Part shown: one piece after another, positions 16,405 to 24,297 of the stretch
How positions within the stretch are numbered: the first letter of the stretch is position 1
Layout of the letters: each line of letters begins with the position of its first letter
Assembly (NCBI GenBank): GCA_041191145.1
Contig: JBEEPK010000039.1
Location: forward strand, 1 to 27,148
Direction: 5' to 3'
Length of the DNA stretch: 27,148 nt
Origin: UBA961 sp041191145
GTDB taxonomy: Bacteria; Bacteroidota; Ignavibacteria; Kapaibacteriales; UBA961
Position numbers and translations under genes: made by a program
The notes under the pieces: model-generated
The model's database searches: none
Told to the model about the DNA's origin: nothing
The model's input: only the letters and a program-made list of their open reading frames with translations

Positions 16405-17774
16405 ATTCCGACATTCAATTCAAAGTGCTTGGTGGTGCCGAAGAAATCGGTGCGAATTGTCTGCATCTTTCCATTGGCGGAACAGGTATCGTGATTGATG
16501 CAGGACTCCATCCCAAGCATCGCGATCTGAGGGCATTTCCAAATCTAGATGCTCTAGAACATGAAGAAATTGATGCATTGCTGATCACACATGCGCATAC
16601 AGATCATATCGGAGGCATGCCATATCTCCTCAAAAAGCATCCTTATCTTGCAATGCATACAACTCCTCTGACGCGAGACATTTCTTCTATCATGCTGAAG
16701 AATACAGTATCACTCATCAATGAGCAAATCGAGTATTCCAAAGAAATGCAAGATGCGATTTCGCTGTATGACAAAGACATCATAGAATATATCTCGACTG
16801 TGTTTGAAACGCATCTTTATAATGAGTCATTCGAGATTCTGGGTAAAAGAGGTTTATCTGAAATCCTATGTACCTTTCATGATGCTGGACATATCCCCGG
16901 ATCGGCTGGCATTATGCTAGAATGGAATGGTACATCCATATTTCATACCGGCGATATGTGTTTACAAGATCAGTGGCTTATCCCTAAAGCACGATATCCA
17001 AAACATCATGTTGATATTTTGTTTTGCGAAACTACCAATGGAGCTGAAGAGTCACATCCCACGAAAGAATCCATCATGAAAGAATGCGCGCAATTCATCA
17101 ATGAAATCTCCAATGCAAATGGAAGCATTTTGATACCGTGTTTTGCCCTTGGAAAAACGCAAGAAACACTCGTCATGCTGCATGAGATGCAGAGAAAAGG
17201 GATGATTCCAAATCTACCGATATTCACGGGTGGGATGAGCACCAAGATTTCTCGATTGCTCGATCGCTATTGCTATACATCCCCTCGATTGGAACCGGGT
17301 TTTGAATTATCCGACATTCCTCAAAATCCCATTCCTTATGAGTCATTGAGCAAAGCACCATTCTTTGGAACACCATCCATTGTGATTGCTTCCAGTGGAA
17401 TGATGCATGCCAAAACAACGAGTTATAAACTCGCATTGCAATGGATGCAAAAACCCAATTTTGGAATACTATTCAATGGCTGGCAAGAACCTGATTCACC
17501 GGGATTTGCGCTCAGCAATTCCGAAGTAAAAGTACCATTCATGTTTGCCGGTCATCGCATTGAGAGATCATGTGCGGTTAAAAAAGTTCGCATGAGCGCA
17601 CATGCAAGAAAGGCGGATGTGATTGGATTGATCAGAGATATTCGGCCTAAGACACTTGTATTGATTCATGGCGAAACAGAAGCAGTAGAACAAATCGCCG
17701 CCGAAACATTGGATTATTTTGACGGCGATATCAGAATCATTTTGCCACGACAAGGCGCAGTTTATCAGGTGTGA
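16392..17774 (+). CDS. Beta-CASP metallo-beta-lactamase-fold hydrolase (RNA-processing type)
   Basis: 460 residues. The zinc motif THAHTDHIGGMPYL (His67, His69, Asp71, His72) is followed by HDAGHIPGSAG and FHTGDM. The beta-CASP insert shows PCFALGKTQETL, and the RNA-specificity C-terminus shows HARKADVIGLIRDIRPKTLV with LIHGE. This architecture is shared by CPSF73-like and Ysh1-type exo/endonucleases, so RNA cleavage is the likely role, though the target is unknown. Translation starts 13 bases before the asnB stop, implying coupling. It ends 2 bases from the convergent ridA gene with no recognisable terminator between. Confidence 0.9.
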   Translation: MDGVNSDIQFKVLGGAEEIGANCLHLSIGGTGIVIDAGLHPKHRDLRAFPNLDALEHEEIDALLITHAHTDHIGGMPYLLKKHPYLAMHTTPLTRDISSIMLKNTVSLINEQIEYSKEMQDAISLYDKDIIEYISTVFETHLYNESFEILGKRGLSEILCTFHDAGHIPGSAGIMLEWNGTSIFHTGDMCLQDQWLIPKARYPKHHVDILFCETTNGAEESHPTKESIMKECAQFINEISNANGSILIPCFALGKTQETLVMLHEMQRKGMIPNLPIFTGGMSTKISRLLDRYCYTSPRLEPGFELSDIPQNPIPYESLSKAPFFGTPSIVIASSGMMHAKTTSYKLALQWMQKPNFGILFNGWQEPDSPGFALSNSEVKVPFMFAGHRIERSCAVKKVRMSAHARKADVIGLIRDIRPKTLVLIHGETEAVEQIAAETLDYFDGDIRIILPRQGAVYQV

Positions 17775-17776
17775 AT

Positions 17777-18157
17777 TTACGATTGCGATGCAATCATTTC
17801 GATCTCAACCAGAACATCTTTGGGGAGTCTGCTCACTTCAACGGTGCTTCTTGCGGGTTTTGATTCGCCAAAAAACTCAGCATAGACAGCATTCATTGCC
17901 GAGAAATCATTCATGTTTTTCAAGAAGACGGTTGTTTTCACCACATTTGACGCATTGAGTCCACATGCTGTTAATAGGGCAGTGCAATTTGCGATCACTT
18001 GTTGAGTTTGCTCAACGATTTCCGCTCCAATGATGGATTGTCCATCTGCTGACAATGGAATGACACCTGAGAAAAAATACATGGAGCCAACTTTCACGCC
18101 TTGTGAATAAGGTCCGATCGGTGCTGGTGCTTTATCCGTAAAAACATGTTCTTTCAT
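17777..18157 (-). CDS. ridA: RidA family reactive-imine deaminase
   Basis: 126 residues, the family length. RidA hydrolyses reactive enamines and imines formed by PLP enzymes. APIGPYSQGVKVGSMYFFSG at the N-terminus and PARSTVEVSRLPKDVLVEIE at the C-terminus carry the substrate-binding Arg (Arg103) and the Glu of canonical RidA. 2-aminomuconate deaminases also belong to this superfamily, and ACMSD is encoded 1.9 kb away. The sequence looks like standard RidA, so a kynurenine-pathway role is only a possibility. It is divergent from the ABC ATPase gene across 124 bases. Confidence 0.94.
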   Translation of the reverse strand: MKEHVFTDKAPAPIGPYSQGVKVGSMYFFSGVIPLSADGQSIIGAEIVEQTQQVIANCTALLTACGLNASNVVKTTVFLKNMNDFSAMNAVYAEFFGESKPARSTVEVSRLPKDVLVEIEMIASQS

Positions 18158-18281
18158 GACATAAGTCCAATTGTGTAAAATATCATGTACAAATTAGAGA
18201 ATTCACCTCTCTTTTTTCAACTGTTCAGCACCCCGAAAAAAGTCGTATTTTGGGCAACATTTTCATCAATCGAATTGCACT

Positions 18282-20054
18282 ATGAATACAACTCTTTTGG
18301 AAGTCAAGGATTTGATCACCGAATTCCGTAGCGAAGATCGCGTGCATCAAGCGGTTCGTTCCATCAGTTTTACTGTCAATCGTGGAAAAACGCTCGGTAT
18401 AGTCGGCGAATCGGGTTCCGGAAAAAGTGTGACTTCCCTCTCCGTCATGCGACTCATCCCAAATCCTCCCGGAAGAATTGCAGGTGGCTCCATTCATTTC
18501 CATGAAGATGATGGATCCATCACCGATTTGCTTGCGCTTCCCGAAGAACGCATGCGAAAATATCGCGGGAATCGCATTTCTATGATTTTCCAAGAACCCA
18601 TGACATCACTCAATCCCGTATTCAAATGCGGCGATCAAATCATGGAATCAATCATATTGCATGAAGGCATTGGTAGAGATCAAGCAAGGGAAAGAGCTTT
18701 GCAATTGATGAAAGAAGTGCAATTGCCGAGACCGGAAGACATGATGAATCAATATCCGCATCAACTTTCGGGTGGACAAAAACAACGCGTCATGATTGCA
18801 ATGGCCATGTCATGCAATCCCGCTTTGCTCATTGCCGATGAACCGACAACTGCATTGGATGTAACTGTACAGGCAACAATATTGGACCTCATGCATGATC
18901 TCCAAAAGAAGCATAATATGGGCATGATGTTCATCACCCATGATTTGGGCGTGATCAAAGACATAGCCGATGACATCATCGTGATGTATAAAGGCAAAAT
19001 CGTGGAACAAGGAAGTGTCAGTGAAATTTTTGATAATCCTCAGCATCCATATACGAAGGGTCTATTGGCATGTCGACCACGCATGGATAAAAAACTTCAT
19101 ATCCTCCCAACTGTTCGTGATTTCATGGATGAAACCGCAGATGGCATCATCACTCCGAAAGCTTTGGCCGGAGCAACAATCAATGATGTGATCGAAAGCA
19201 ATGTCATTTCTCGTGAGGCAATCAATCAGCGCAATGTAGAACTCAGCGCGCAAAAGCCCATTCTATCTGTGAAATATCTTGAAGTGCATTTTCCAATACG
19301 ATCAGGCAATGTATTTGGTCAGTCCAAAGGCGTAGTCAAAGCAGTTGATGATATTTCTTTTGATGTATATCCTGGTGAAACACTTGGCCTAGTAGGCGAG
19401 TCCGGATGCGGAAAAACAACGACAGGCCGAGCAATTTTGCGTTTGGTTGAACCCACCGGAGGAGATATTGAATTTGCAGGAAAAGATATACGCGCTTTGT
19501 CAAAAGGCGCGCTCAAGACACTTCGCAAAGATTTTCAAATCATCTTCCAAGATCCATATAGTTCTCTCAATCCTCGTTTGAGTGTTGGAAGTGCCATCAT
19601 GGAAGTATTGAAAGTCCACAATGTGATGGACAATGATACTCAGCGCAGAGAGTATATTCATTTTCTCTTGGACAAAGTGAATCTCGAACCACATCATTAT
19701 GGAAATTATCCGCATGAATTCTCTGGTGGACAAAGACAAAGAATCTGCATCGCAAGAGCGCTTGCACTCAAACCTTCCTTTTTGATCTGTGATGAATCTG
19801 TTTCCGCATTGGATGTATCGGTTCAAGCGCAGGTTTTGAATCTTCTCGTGAAATTGCGCGAGGAATTTAAATTGACTTATATCTTCATTTCCCATGATTT
19901 AAGTGTCGTGAAATTCATCAGTGATCGAATTGCCGTCATGAATGCTGGAAAAATCATAGAATTGGGAACAGCGCAGGAAATCTATGAATCTCCAAAGAAT
20001 GATTATACGCGCAGATTGATTGAATCAATCCCTGGTACTCGCACTTTTCAATGA
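18282..20054 (+). CDS. Fused dipeptide/oligopeptide-type ABC ATPase (DppD-DppF like)
   Basis: 590 residues with two complete nucleotide-binding domains in one chain. The first has Walker A GESGSGKS (42-49), signature LSGGQKQR (162-169) and Walker B LLIADEP. The second has Walker A GESGCGKT (372-379), signature FSGGQRQR (480-487) and LICDESVSALD. The QHPYTKGLLACRP stretch is the oligopeptide-transporter tail of DppD/OppD; the same segment near the C-terminus reads NDYTRRLIESIPG. Together the two ATPase halves would drive a Dpp/Opp/Gsi-type importer. No permease or binding-protein gene lies in the window, so the partners are elsewhere. ACMSD follows after 15 bases. Confidence 0.93.
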   Translation: MNTTLLEVKDLITEFRSEDRVHQAVRSISFTVNRGKTLGIVGESGSGKSVTSLSVMRLIPNPPGRIAGGSIHFHEDDGSITDLLALPEERMRKYRGNRISMIFQEPMTSLNPVFKCGDQIMESIILHEGIGRDQARERALQLMKEVQLPRPEDMMNQYPHQLSGGQKQRVMIAMAMSCNPALLIADEPTTALDVTVQATILDLMHDLQKKHNMGMMFITHDLGVIKDIADDIIVMYKGKIVEQGSVSEIFDNPQHPYTKGLLACRPRMDKKLHILPTVRDFMDETADGIITPKALAGATINDVIESNVISREAINQRNVELSAQKPILSVKYLEVHFPIRSGNVFGQSKGVVKAVDDISFDVYPGETLGLVGESGCGKTTTGRAILRLVEPTGGDIEFAGKDIRALSKGALKTLRKDFQIIFQDPYSSLNPRLSVGSAIMEVLKVHNVMDNDTQRREYIHFLLDKVNLEPHHYGNYPHEFSGGQRQRICIARALALKPSFLICDESVSALDVSVQAQVLNLLVKLREEFKLTYIFISHDLSVVKFISDRIAVMNAGKIIELGTAQEIYESPKNDYTRRLIESIPGTRTFQ

Positions 20055-20069
20055 TCTCGGAATACACTC

Positions 20070-21080
20070 ATGATCAAGCTTGACATACATGCACATATTC
20101 TCCCCAAGACATGGCCTTCACTCAAAGAGCGTTATGGATATGGAGGATTCATAGAGCTTGATCATTTTCGCGAGGGATCCGCCAAAATGATGCGTGATGA
20201 TGGATATTTCTTTCGCGAGATTCAGGAAAATTGTTGGAATCCGGAAGTGATATTGCAAGACATGGATAAACATTCCGTGGACTATATGACATTATGTACG
20301 GTTCCTGTCTTATTCAATTATTGGGCAAAGCCGGAACATGGTGCCGATTGGTCGAGATTTCTGAATGATCATCTCGCACAAGTATGCACTGATTTTCCGC
20401 GTTTCATTGGACTTGGCACGGCGCCGATGCAGGATATTGATCTAGCAATCAAAGAAATGGAATATGTCAAGAATACGCTCAATATGCCCGGCTTGCAAAT
20501 CGGTTCAAATATTAATGGAATGAATCTCGATGATCCCTCGCTTCATCCATTTTGGGCTGCCGCTGAAGAACTGGGAGTCTGCATCATGGTTCATCCTTGG
20601 GAAATGGCCGGAGCAGATCGCATGAAAAGATATTTTCAGGAATGGCTTGTGGGCATGCCTGCGGAGACCACGCTTGCAATCACATCGATGATATTTGGTG
20701 GTGTTTTTGACAAGTTTCCAAATCTACGCGTGCTTTTCGCTCATGCGGGGGGTTCATTTCCATTTACGATGGGAAGAATTTCTCATGGTTGGCATGCGAG
20801 ACCCGATCTCTGTGATGTACATACAATCAAAGACCCCAGAGAATATGCGGGAGCATTTTGGGTGGATGGTATCACGCATGATGAGCCTTCATTCAAGTTT
20901 TTACTTGACATCATTGGTGCAGATCGCATTTGTTATGGCACTGATTATCCATTTCCTTTGGGTGATCTAGAACATGGTGCATTCATAGAATCAATGAATA
21001 TTTCAAAAGAAATAAAAGAGAAAGTGATGGGATTATCGGCAATGGAATTTCTTGGAATGCAATTAACTTCAAGAAAGTGA
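20070..21080 (+). CDS. 2-amino-3-carboxymuconate-6-semialdehyde decarboxylase (ACMSD)
   Basis: 336 residues, matching ACMSD along its full length. The enzyme decarboxylates ACMS, diverting tryptophan/kynurenine (or 3-hydroxyanthranilate) carbon away from quinolinate and NAD+ synthesis into catabolism. Zinc ligands are His7 and His9 (LDIHAHILPK), His175 (MVHPWEM) and Asp292 (YGTDYPFPLG); the catalytic His is His225 in FAHAGGSFPFT. Substrate arginines Arg49 (FFREIQENCW) and Arg236 (GRISHG) are kept. The GFIEL, NYWAKPEHG and EWLVGMPAETT stretches match the family closely. No other kynurenine-pathway gene adjoins it. Its last 12 bases overlap the end of the convergent pdxB. Confidence 0.93.
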   Translation: MIKLDIHAHILPKTWPSLKERYGYGGFIELDHFREGSAKMMRDDGYFFREIQENCWNPEVILQDMDKHSVDYMTLCTVPVLFNYWAKPEHGADWSRFLNDHLAQVCTDFPRFIGLGTAPMQDIDLAIKEMEYVKNTLNMPGLQIGSNINGMNLDDPSLHPFWAAAEELGVCIMVHPWEMAGADRMKRYFQEWLVGMPAETTLAITSMIFGGVFDKFPNLRVLFAHAGGSFPFTMGRISHGWHARPDLCDVHTIKDPREYAGAFWVDGITHDEPSFKFLLDIIGADRICYGTDYPFPLGDLEHGAFIESMNISKEIKEKVMGLSAMEFLGMQLTSRK

Positions 21081-22127
21081 TATCTCTGCAAAAGTTTCTT
21101 GATCATGCATGAATAGCCTTCTCCCCTCATCGAATATCTGAGCATCAATTTCTTTTCCTTTCAACCATTCCATCTTATCCTTGTTAAAGCGTCTTTCGCG
21201 AAGCAATGACATGACATCTGGATATTGAAAGGAAACTCCTTCCCCAACAGAATGTTTAAGACTACATTCCATTCCATAGAATTCGCAATACTGTTGTATA
21301 ATCATTTCAATTCCTCTTTTTCGAGCCGAACCTGTATATCCGGCTATATGAGGCGTTGTCATGAATGCTCGGGGATGATTGGCGATTTGCTCATTCCAGC
21401 TAGGTTCACCATTCCAAACATCAATCGCAAGATGAAGATCATTGGTATGTAATGCATTCAGCAATGATGTCTCATGTACAATTCCACCTCGGGATGCTTG
21501 AATCAAAAGCACACCTGGTTTCATCGTTGCAAAATGTGTATCCTGAAGCAAGTTTATTGATGGAAATAAACCTGAATATGTCAATGCAGAATGAATCGTG
21601 ATACAATCGCTTTCACGACATATATCTCTCAGCGAAGTCAATTCATAATCTTCCGATTTCATCAATCCATATGACTCTAGCGGGGGATCTGAGGCAAGAA
21701 CATGCATACCCAATTGTGTACACATTTTTGCAATTCGTTTTCCAATCTCACCCATGCCAATGATACCGATTATTTTTCCTTTCAAGGACTGATCCTGTAA
21801 TACCATCCATTCATGCAATGCAAAGAACACATATTCCACGACTGGCATTGCATTCGAACCCGGAGCATAAGCGAAAGCAATCCCCTTTTTTCGAAGTGAT
21901 TGAACATCCACATGCTCATAACCTGCGGTGGTGGTTCCCACAAATCGAATGGAAGTTCCTGCAATCAAATCATCATTTATTGGGGTCACCGAGCGTATAA
22001 ACAATGAACGCGCGCCTGTTTCAAGCAATACTTTCTTCGTGATTTTTCTACCATCTATCGGCATCAACTCTTCGGTAATTATACCGGAGTATTGAGAAAG
22101 AGGGATATGTGTATCATAAAGAATCAC
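21069..22127 (-). CDS. pdxB: 4-phosphoerythronate dehydrogenase PdxB
   Basis: 352 residues. It oxidises 4-phosphoerythronate in the DXP-dependent pyridoxal phosphate pathway. PdxB features are FIRSVTPINDDLI, FVGTTTAGYEHVD, APGSNAMPVVEYVF and the NAD-binding GIIGMGEIGKR (122-131). The 2-hydroxyacid dehydrogenase triad is Arg213 (ASRGGIV), Glu241 (DVWNGEP) and His260 (PHIAGYTGSARKRG). The C-terminal PdxB dimerisation tail is present but diverged. Several PLP-dependent enzymes lie in the window, though none in the same operon. An FCB-like promoter lies just upstream (22153-22183). Confidence 0.92.
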   Translation of the reverse strand: MILYDTHIPLSQYSGIITEELMPIDGRKITKKVLLETGARSLFIRSVTPINDDLIAGTSIRFVGTTTAGYEHVDVQSLRKKGIAFAYAPGSNAMPVVEYVFFALHEWMVLQDQSLKGKIIGIIGMGEIGKRIAKMCTQLGMHVLASDPPLESYGLMKSEDYELTSLRDICRESDCITIHSALTYSGLFPSINLLQDTHFATMKPGVLLIQASRGGIVHETSLLNALHTNDLHLAIDVWNGEPSWNEQIANHPRAFMTTPHIAGYTGSARKRGIEMIIQQYCEFYGMECSLKHSVGEGVSFQYPDVMSLLRERRFNKDKMEWLKGKEIDAQIFDEGRRLFMHDQETFAEISLS

Positions 22128-22152
22128 GGCAGGCCATTAAGAGAAGTGCTTA

Positions 22153-22183
22153 CAAATATACTTTGTTCATCATTTCCATCAAC
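22153..22183 (-). promoter_or_regulatory. Probable Bacteroidota-type promoter of pdxB
   Basis: On the minus strand GTTG (22183-22180), a 19-base spacer and TATATTTG (22160-22153): the -7 box is perfect and the -33 box has one mismatch. The expected transcription start is about 20 bases before the ATG at 22127. Confidence 0.58.
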
Positions 22184-22218
22184 CTTAGTAATTTGCATTG
22201 CATAATTGGAAATCCAAC

Positions 22219-23199
22219 ATGAAAACAATAATCACACTCTTTTTGTTCATTGCTAGCACATCTTTTGCTCACGCACAAAAAACCGTGAAGGAGCATATTT
22301 CGTCCGCAACCATGAAGCATGCCATGCAGGATCTCAAAGGGGCGATTGAAGACTATACAAAAGCATTGGAATTAGACACAAATCAGGTAGAAGCATATGT
22401 GGGAAGGGGCACATGTCATATGTCACTGGGAAATCAGCAAGATGCAAGAGCGGATTACTTGAAATATCTTGAAAGAGATCCGATGAATCTTGATTTATAT
22501 TATTCGGTAGCCATCACATATCTTTCCGAAAACAATCATGCAGGTGCTCTACCACATCTTGACAAAGCAATTCAGATCAACCCTGATTATCCACCGAATC
22601 GCACAATGCGAGGACAGATTCTCTCCTATCTTGGATATACTGTTTCAGGATGCACAGATTTTCTTCATGCCATGCAAATGGGCGACAAAGAGGGCTCGGA
22701 ATTATATCAAAAACATTGCGGGAATGCTTGGGATTCAACCGAAGGATATGTTCTCAAATGGCCGGCTGAACAAGGTTGGAGTATGCAAGGTTCTTCCGAA
22801 GATTCTACATTTCGTTTGATTGAATATTTAAAGAATAATGAAAATCCCGATACATGGACAGAGTATGGAGCAATGTTGACAGTTCGAGGATTCGATCAAA
22901 GCACAACACTGAACGATTTTATTCTCAATGTACGAGATGAATTTCGCACTCGCGCACCAAAAGCGACCATGCGCATTATCGAACAAAATGAGAAGGTACA
23001 AAGTCCATGGATGATTGTCGTAATGGAAGCCCCAAAAACCACAAATCACAAAAAACCTGAATCTCAATTATGGCATATCATAAAGGGAAAAGAAACCATC
23101 TATGGGAATTTCAGGGCAGTGAAAGAAAAGAAATTATCTAAGAAGTTGATCCAAGAATGGTCTGATTTTTTCAAGACAGGCAAATTGATTGAGAAATAA
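22219..23199 (+). CDS. Secreted TPR-repeat protein with unassigned C-terminal domain
   Basis: 326 residues from the ATG at 22219, which begins a clean signal peptide (MKTIITLFLFIASTSFAHAQ). An upstream in-frame ATG at 22198 would add seven polar residues before it. About four TPR units follow (GAIEDYTKALELDTNQVEAY, LGNQQDARADYLKYLERDP, NNHAGALPHLDKAIQINPDY, and a diverged one with GCTDFLHAMQMGD). The C-terminal 140 residues (LKWPAEQGWSMQGSSEDS, TEYGAMLTVRGF, WMIVVMEAPKT, ESQLWHIIKGKETIYGNFRA) form a mixed alpha/beta domain I do not recognise. The protein is probably periplasmic. It stands alone between divergent pdxB and the convergent Abi pseudogene. Confidence 0.82.
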   Translation: MKTIITLFLFIASTSFAHAQKTVKEHISSATMKHAMQDLKGAIEDYTKALELDTNQVEAYVGRGTCHMSLGNQQDARADYLKYLERDPMNLDLYYSVAITYLSENNHAGALPHLDKAIQINPDYPPNRTMRGQILSYLGYTVSGCTDFLHAMQMGDKEGSELYQKHCGNAWDSTEGYVLKWPAEQGWSMQGSSEDSTFRLIEYLKNNENPDTWTEYGAMLTVRGFDQSTTLNDFILNVRDEFRTRAPKATMRIIEQNEKVQSPWMIVVMEAPKTTNHKKPESQLWHIIKGKETIYGNFRAVKEKKLSKKLIQEWSDFFKTGKLIEK

Positions 23200-23236
23200 T
23201 GAATTGGAAGTAAATTCTACTGATGATAGAAATACA

Positions 23237-24130
23237 TTAATTCCACAATCTCTCCTCGTTCCAATTTTTAGGGAAACCCATTTGCTTCAATGGTGGTGAT
23301 TCTTTAAATACCATTAGATTTTTCAGATTATTCTTAATTGTTGAGTTTGGACTGATATGTTGCAATGCGTATTCAATGCAAGTCAATGTAGCATATAGCT
23401 TATTCGTAAAAATTGACGTGTTATCTAAAAAAGCATCCAATGGGTGCCTTGGTAATTTAATATGATTAAATCTTCTATTCCATAAACGTCCATGATGTGC
23501 ACAGATATTTCTCACAATGCTAAAACACAACATCCAGTTTTCAAGCACTGAAACATCACTAATCCCGAAAAAGTGAGTAATAGCAATCTTTTCAGGACAC
23601 TTCTTTAGATTTTGGAATATCTTCGACAGTAAGCCCAAACTACTCACTTCAAGACTCATTCAAATCGGAGGAGCAATTGGTTCTGAATATGTGCATTTAT
23701 ATGAATGAATAAATGCTTCATTACTTCTATTAATTTCTTTATTCAACTTCTCAAAATGAACAACAAATCTTTCGGAATCTCTAAATAAATCAGAGTTTAA
23801 CTGCCAATGACTTCCATTTCTCAAGGAGTATTGATTAATCATTTGAGATCTTAAAGCTATTTCAATCTTCCCAATAGCATCAAAGAGCAAAACACGAAGA
23901 TTACAGTCAAATTCATAAAGTGCTATGATTTTTTCAAATGTTACCTCATCCTTGAAAAGTTTTAAATCTCTTACATTATTTTGGAATGGATAAGTGTAAG
24001 GCTTCAGCCTGAAATAACCAATACTTAATAAGTAACTCAATGCACCTTCTTCATCCTCTGCTTTCAGGCCTCACGATTTAAGTTTCGCTAGTTGCTCTTC
24101 AACCGACAAAGTTGTCTTGAGATATTTCAT
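23237..24130 (-). pseudogene. Abi-family (Abi_2, AbiD/AbiF-like HEPN) phage-defence gene with two in-frame TGA codons
   Basis: Read through, one frame from the ATG at 24130 gives a full Abi protein of 297 codons: MKYLKTTLSVEEQLAKLKS, stop, GLKAEDEEGALSYLLSIGYF, RLKPYTYPF, ALYEFDCNLR, IGKIEIALRSQMI, SEPIAPPI, stop, MSLEVSSLGLLSKIFQNLKK, NICAHHGRLWNRR. The first TGA (24073-24071, codon 20) stands where relatives have Arg (KSRGL), a CGA to TGA change. The second (23662-23660, codon 157) stands where they have Trp (PPxWMSLEV), a TGG to TGA change. There is no frameshift. RNICAH fits the HEPN RNase Rx4H motif. Five Trp codons are TGG, so UGA recoding is unlikely. Abi proteins stop phage growth by halting the infected cell; this copy should give only fragments. 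Confidence 0.88.
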
Positions 24131-24150
24131 ATAGTTTTTGGATTTTCCCC

Positions 24151-24202
24151 TAAAATCGAAAACCAGCCCGGGTGCGCTATTCTAATGGGAAGCGTGGCTG
24201 GT
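24151..24202 (-). terminator. Bulged hairpin upstream of the Abi pseudogene, possible truC terminator or structured RNA
   Basis: Arms ACCAGCC (24162-24168) and GGCTGGT (24196-24202) form 7 bp. Inside, CGCT (24175-24178) can pair with AGCG (24191-24194). On the minus strand the stem is followed by TTTTCGATTTT. It lies about 95 bases after the truC stop and about 30 bases before the Abi start. The rest of 24131-24297 shows nothing else I can name. Confidence 0.45.
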
Positions 24203-24297
24203 ATTATTGAATACAAACATAGAGCATTCTTCTTATATCTACAAATTACAAGTATGATTCAATTTGCATTATATAAACCCTCAACAAGTAGAAATAA

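Noticed and set aside
17777..17800. Hairpin GATTGC/GCAATC between the beta-CASP and ridA genes as a terminator
   Set aside because: Only 6 bp with a 3-base loop, inside the ridA coding end, and with no T-tract on either strand.
18158..18281. FCB promoter for ridA or the ABC ATPase
   Set aside because: Near matches (TAATTTG on minus, TATTTTG on plus) lack one spacer base inside the -7 box and have no good -33 box, so I do not annotate them.
23237..24130. UGA recoded as Trp or Gly, or a gene from a recoded phage, explaining both in-frame TGAs in the Abi gene
   Set aside because: The same frame uses TGG for its other five Trp codons, neighbouring genes end in TGA, and the first TGA falls where relatives have Arg. 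Two ordinary nonsense transitions fit better.
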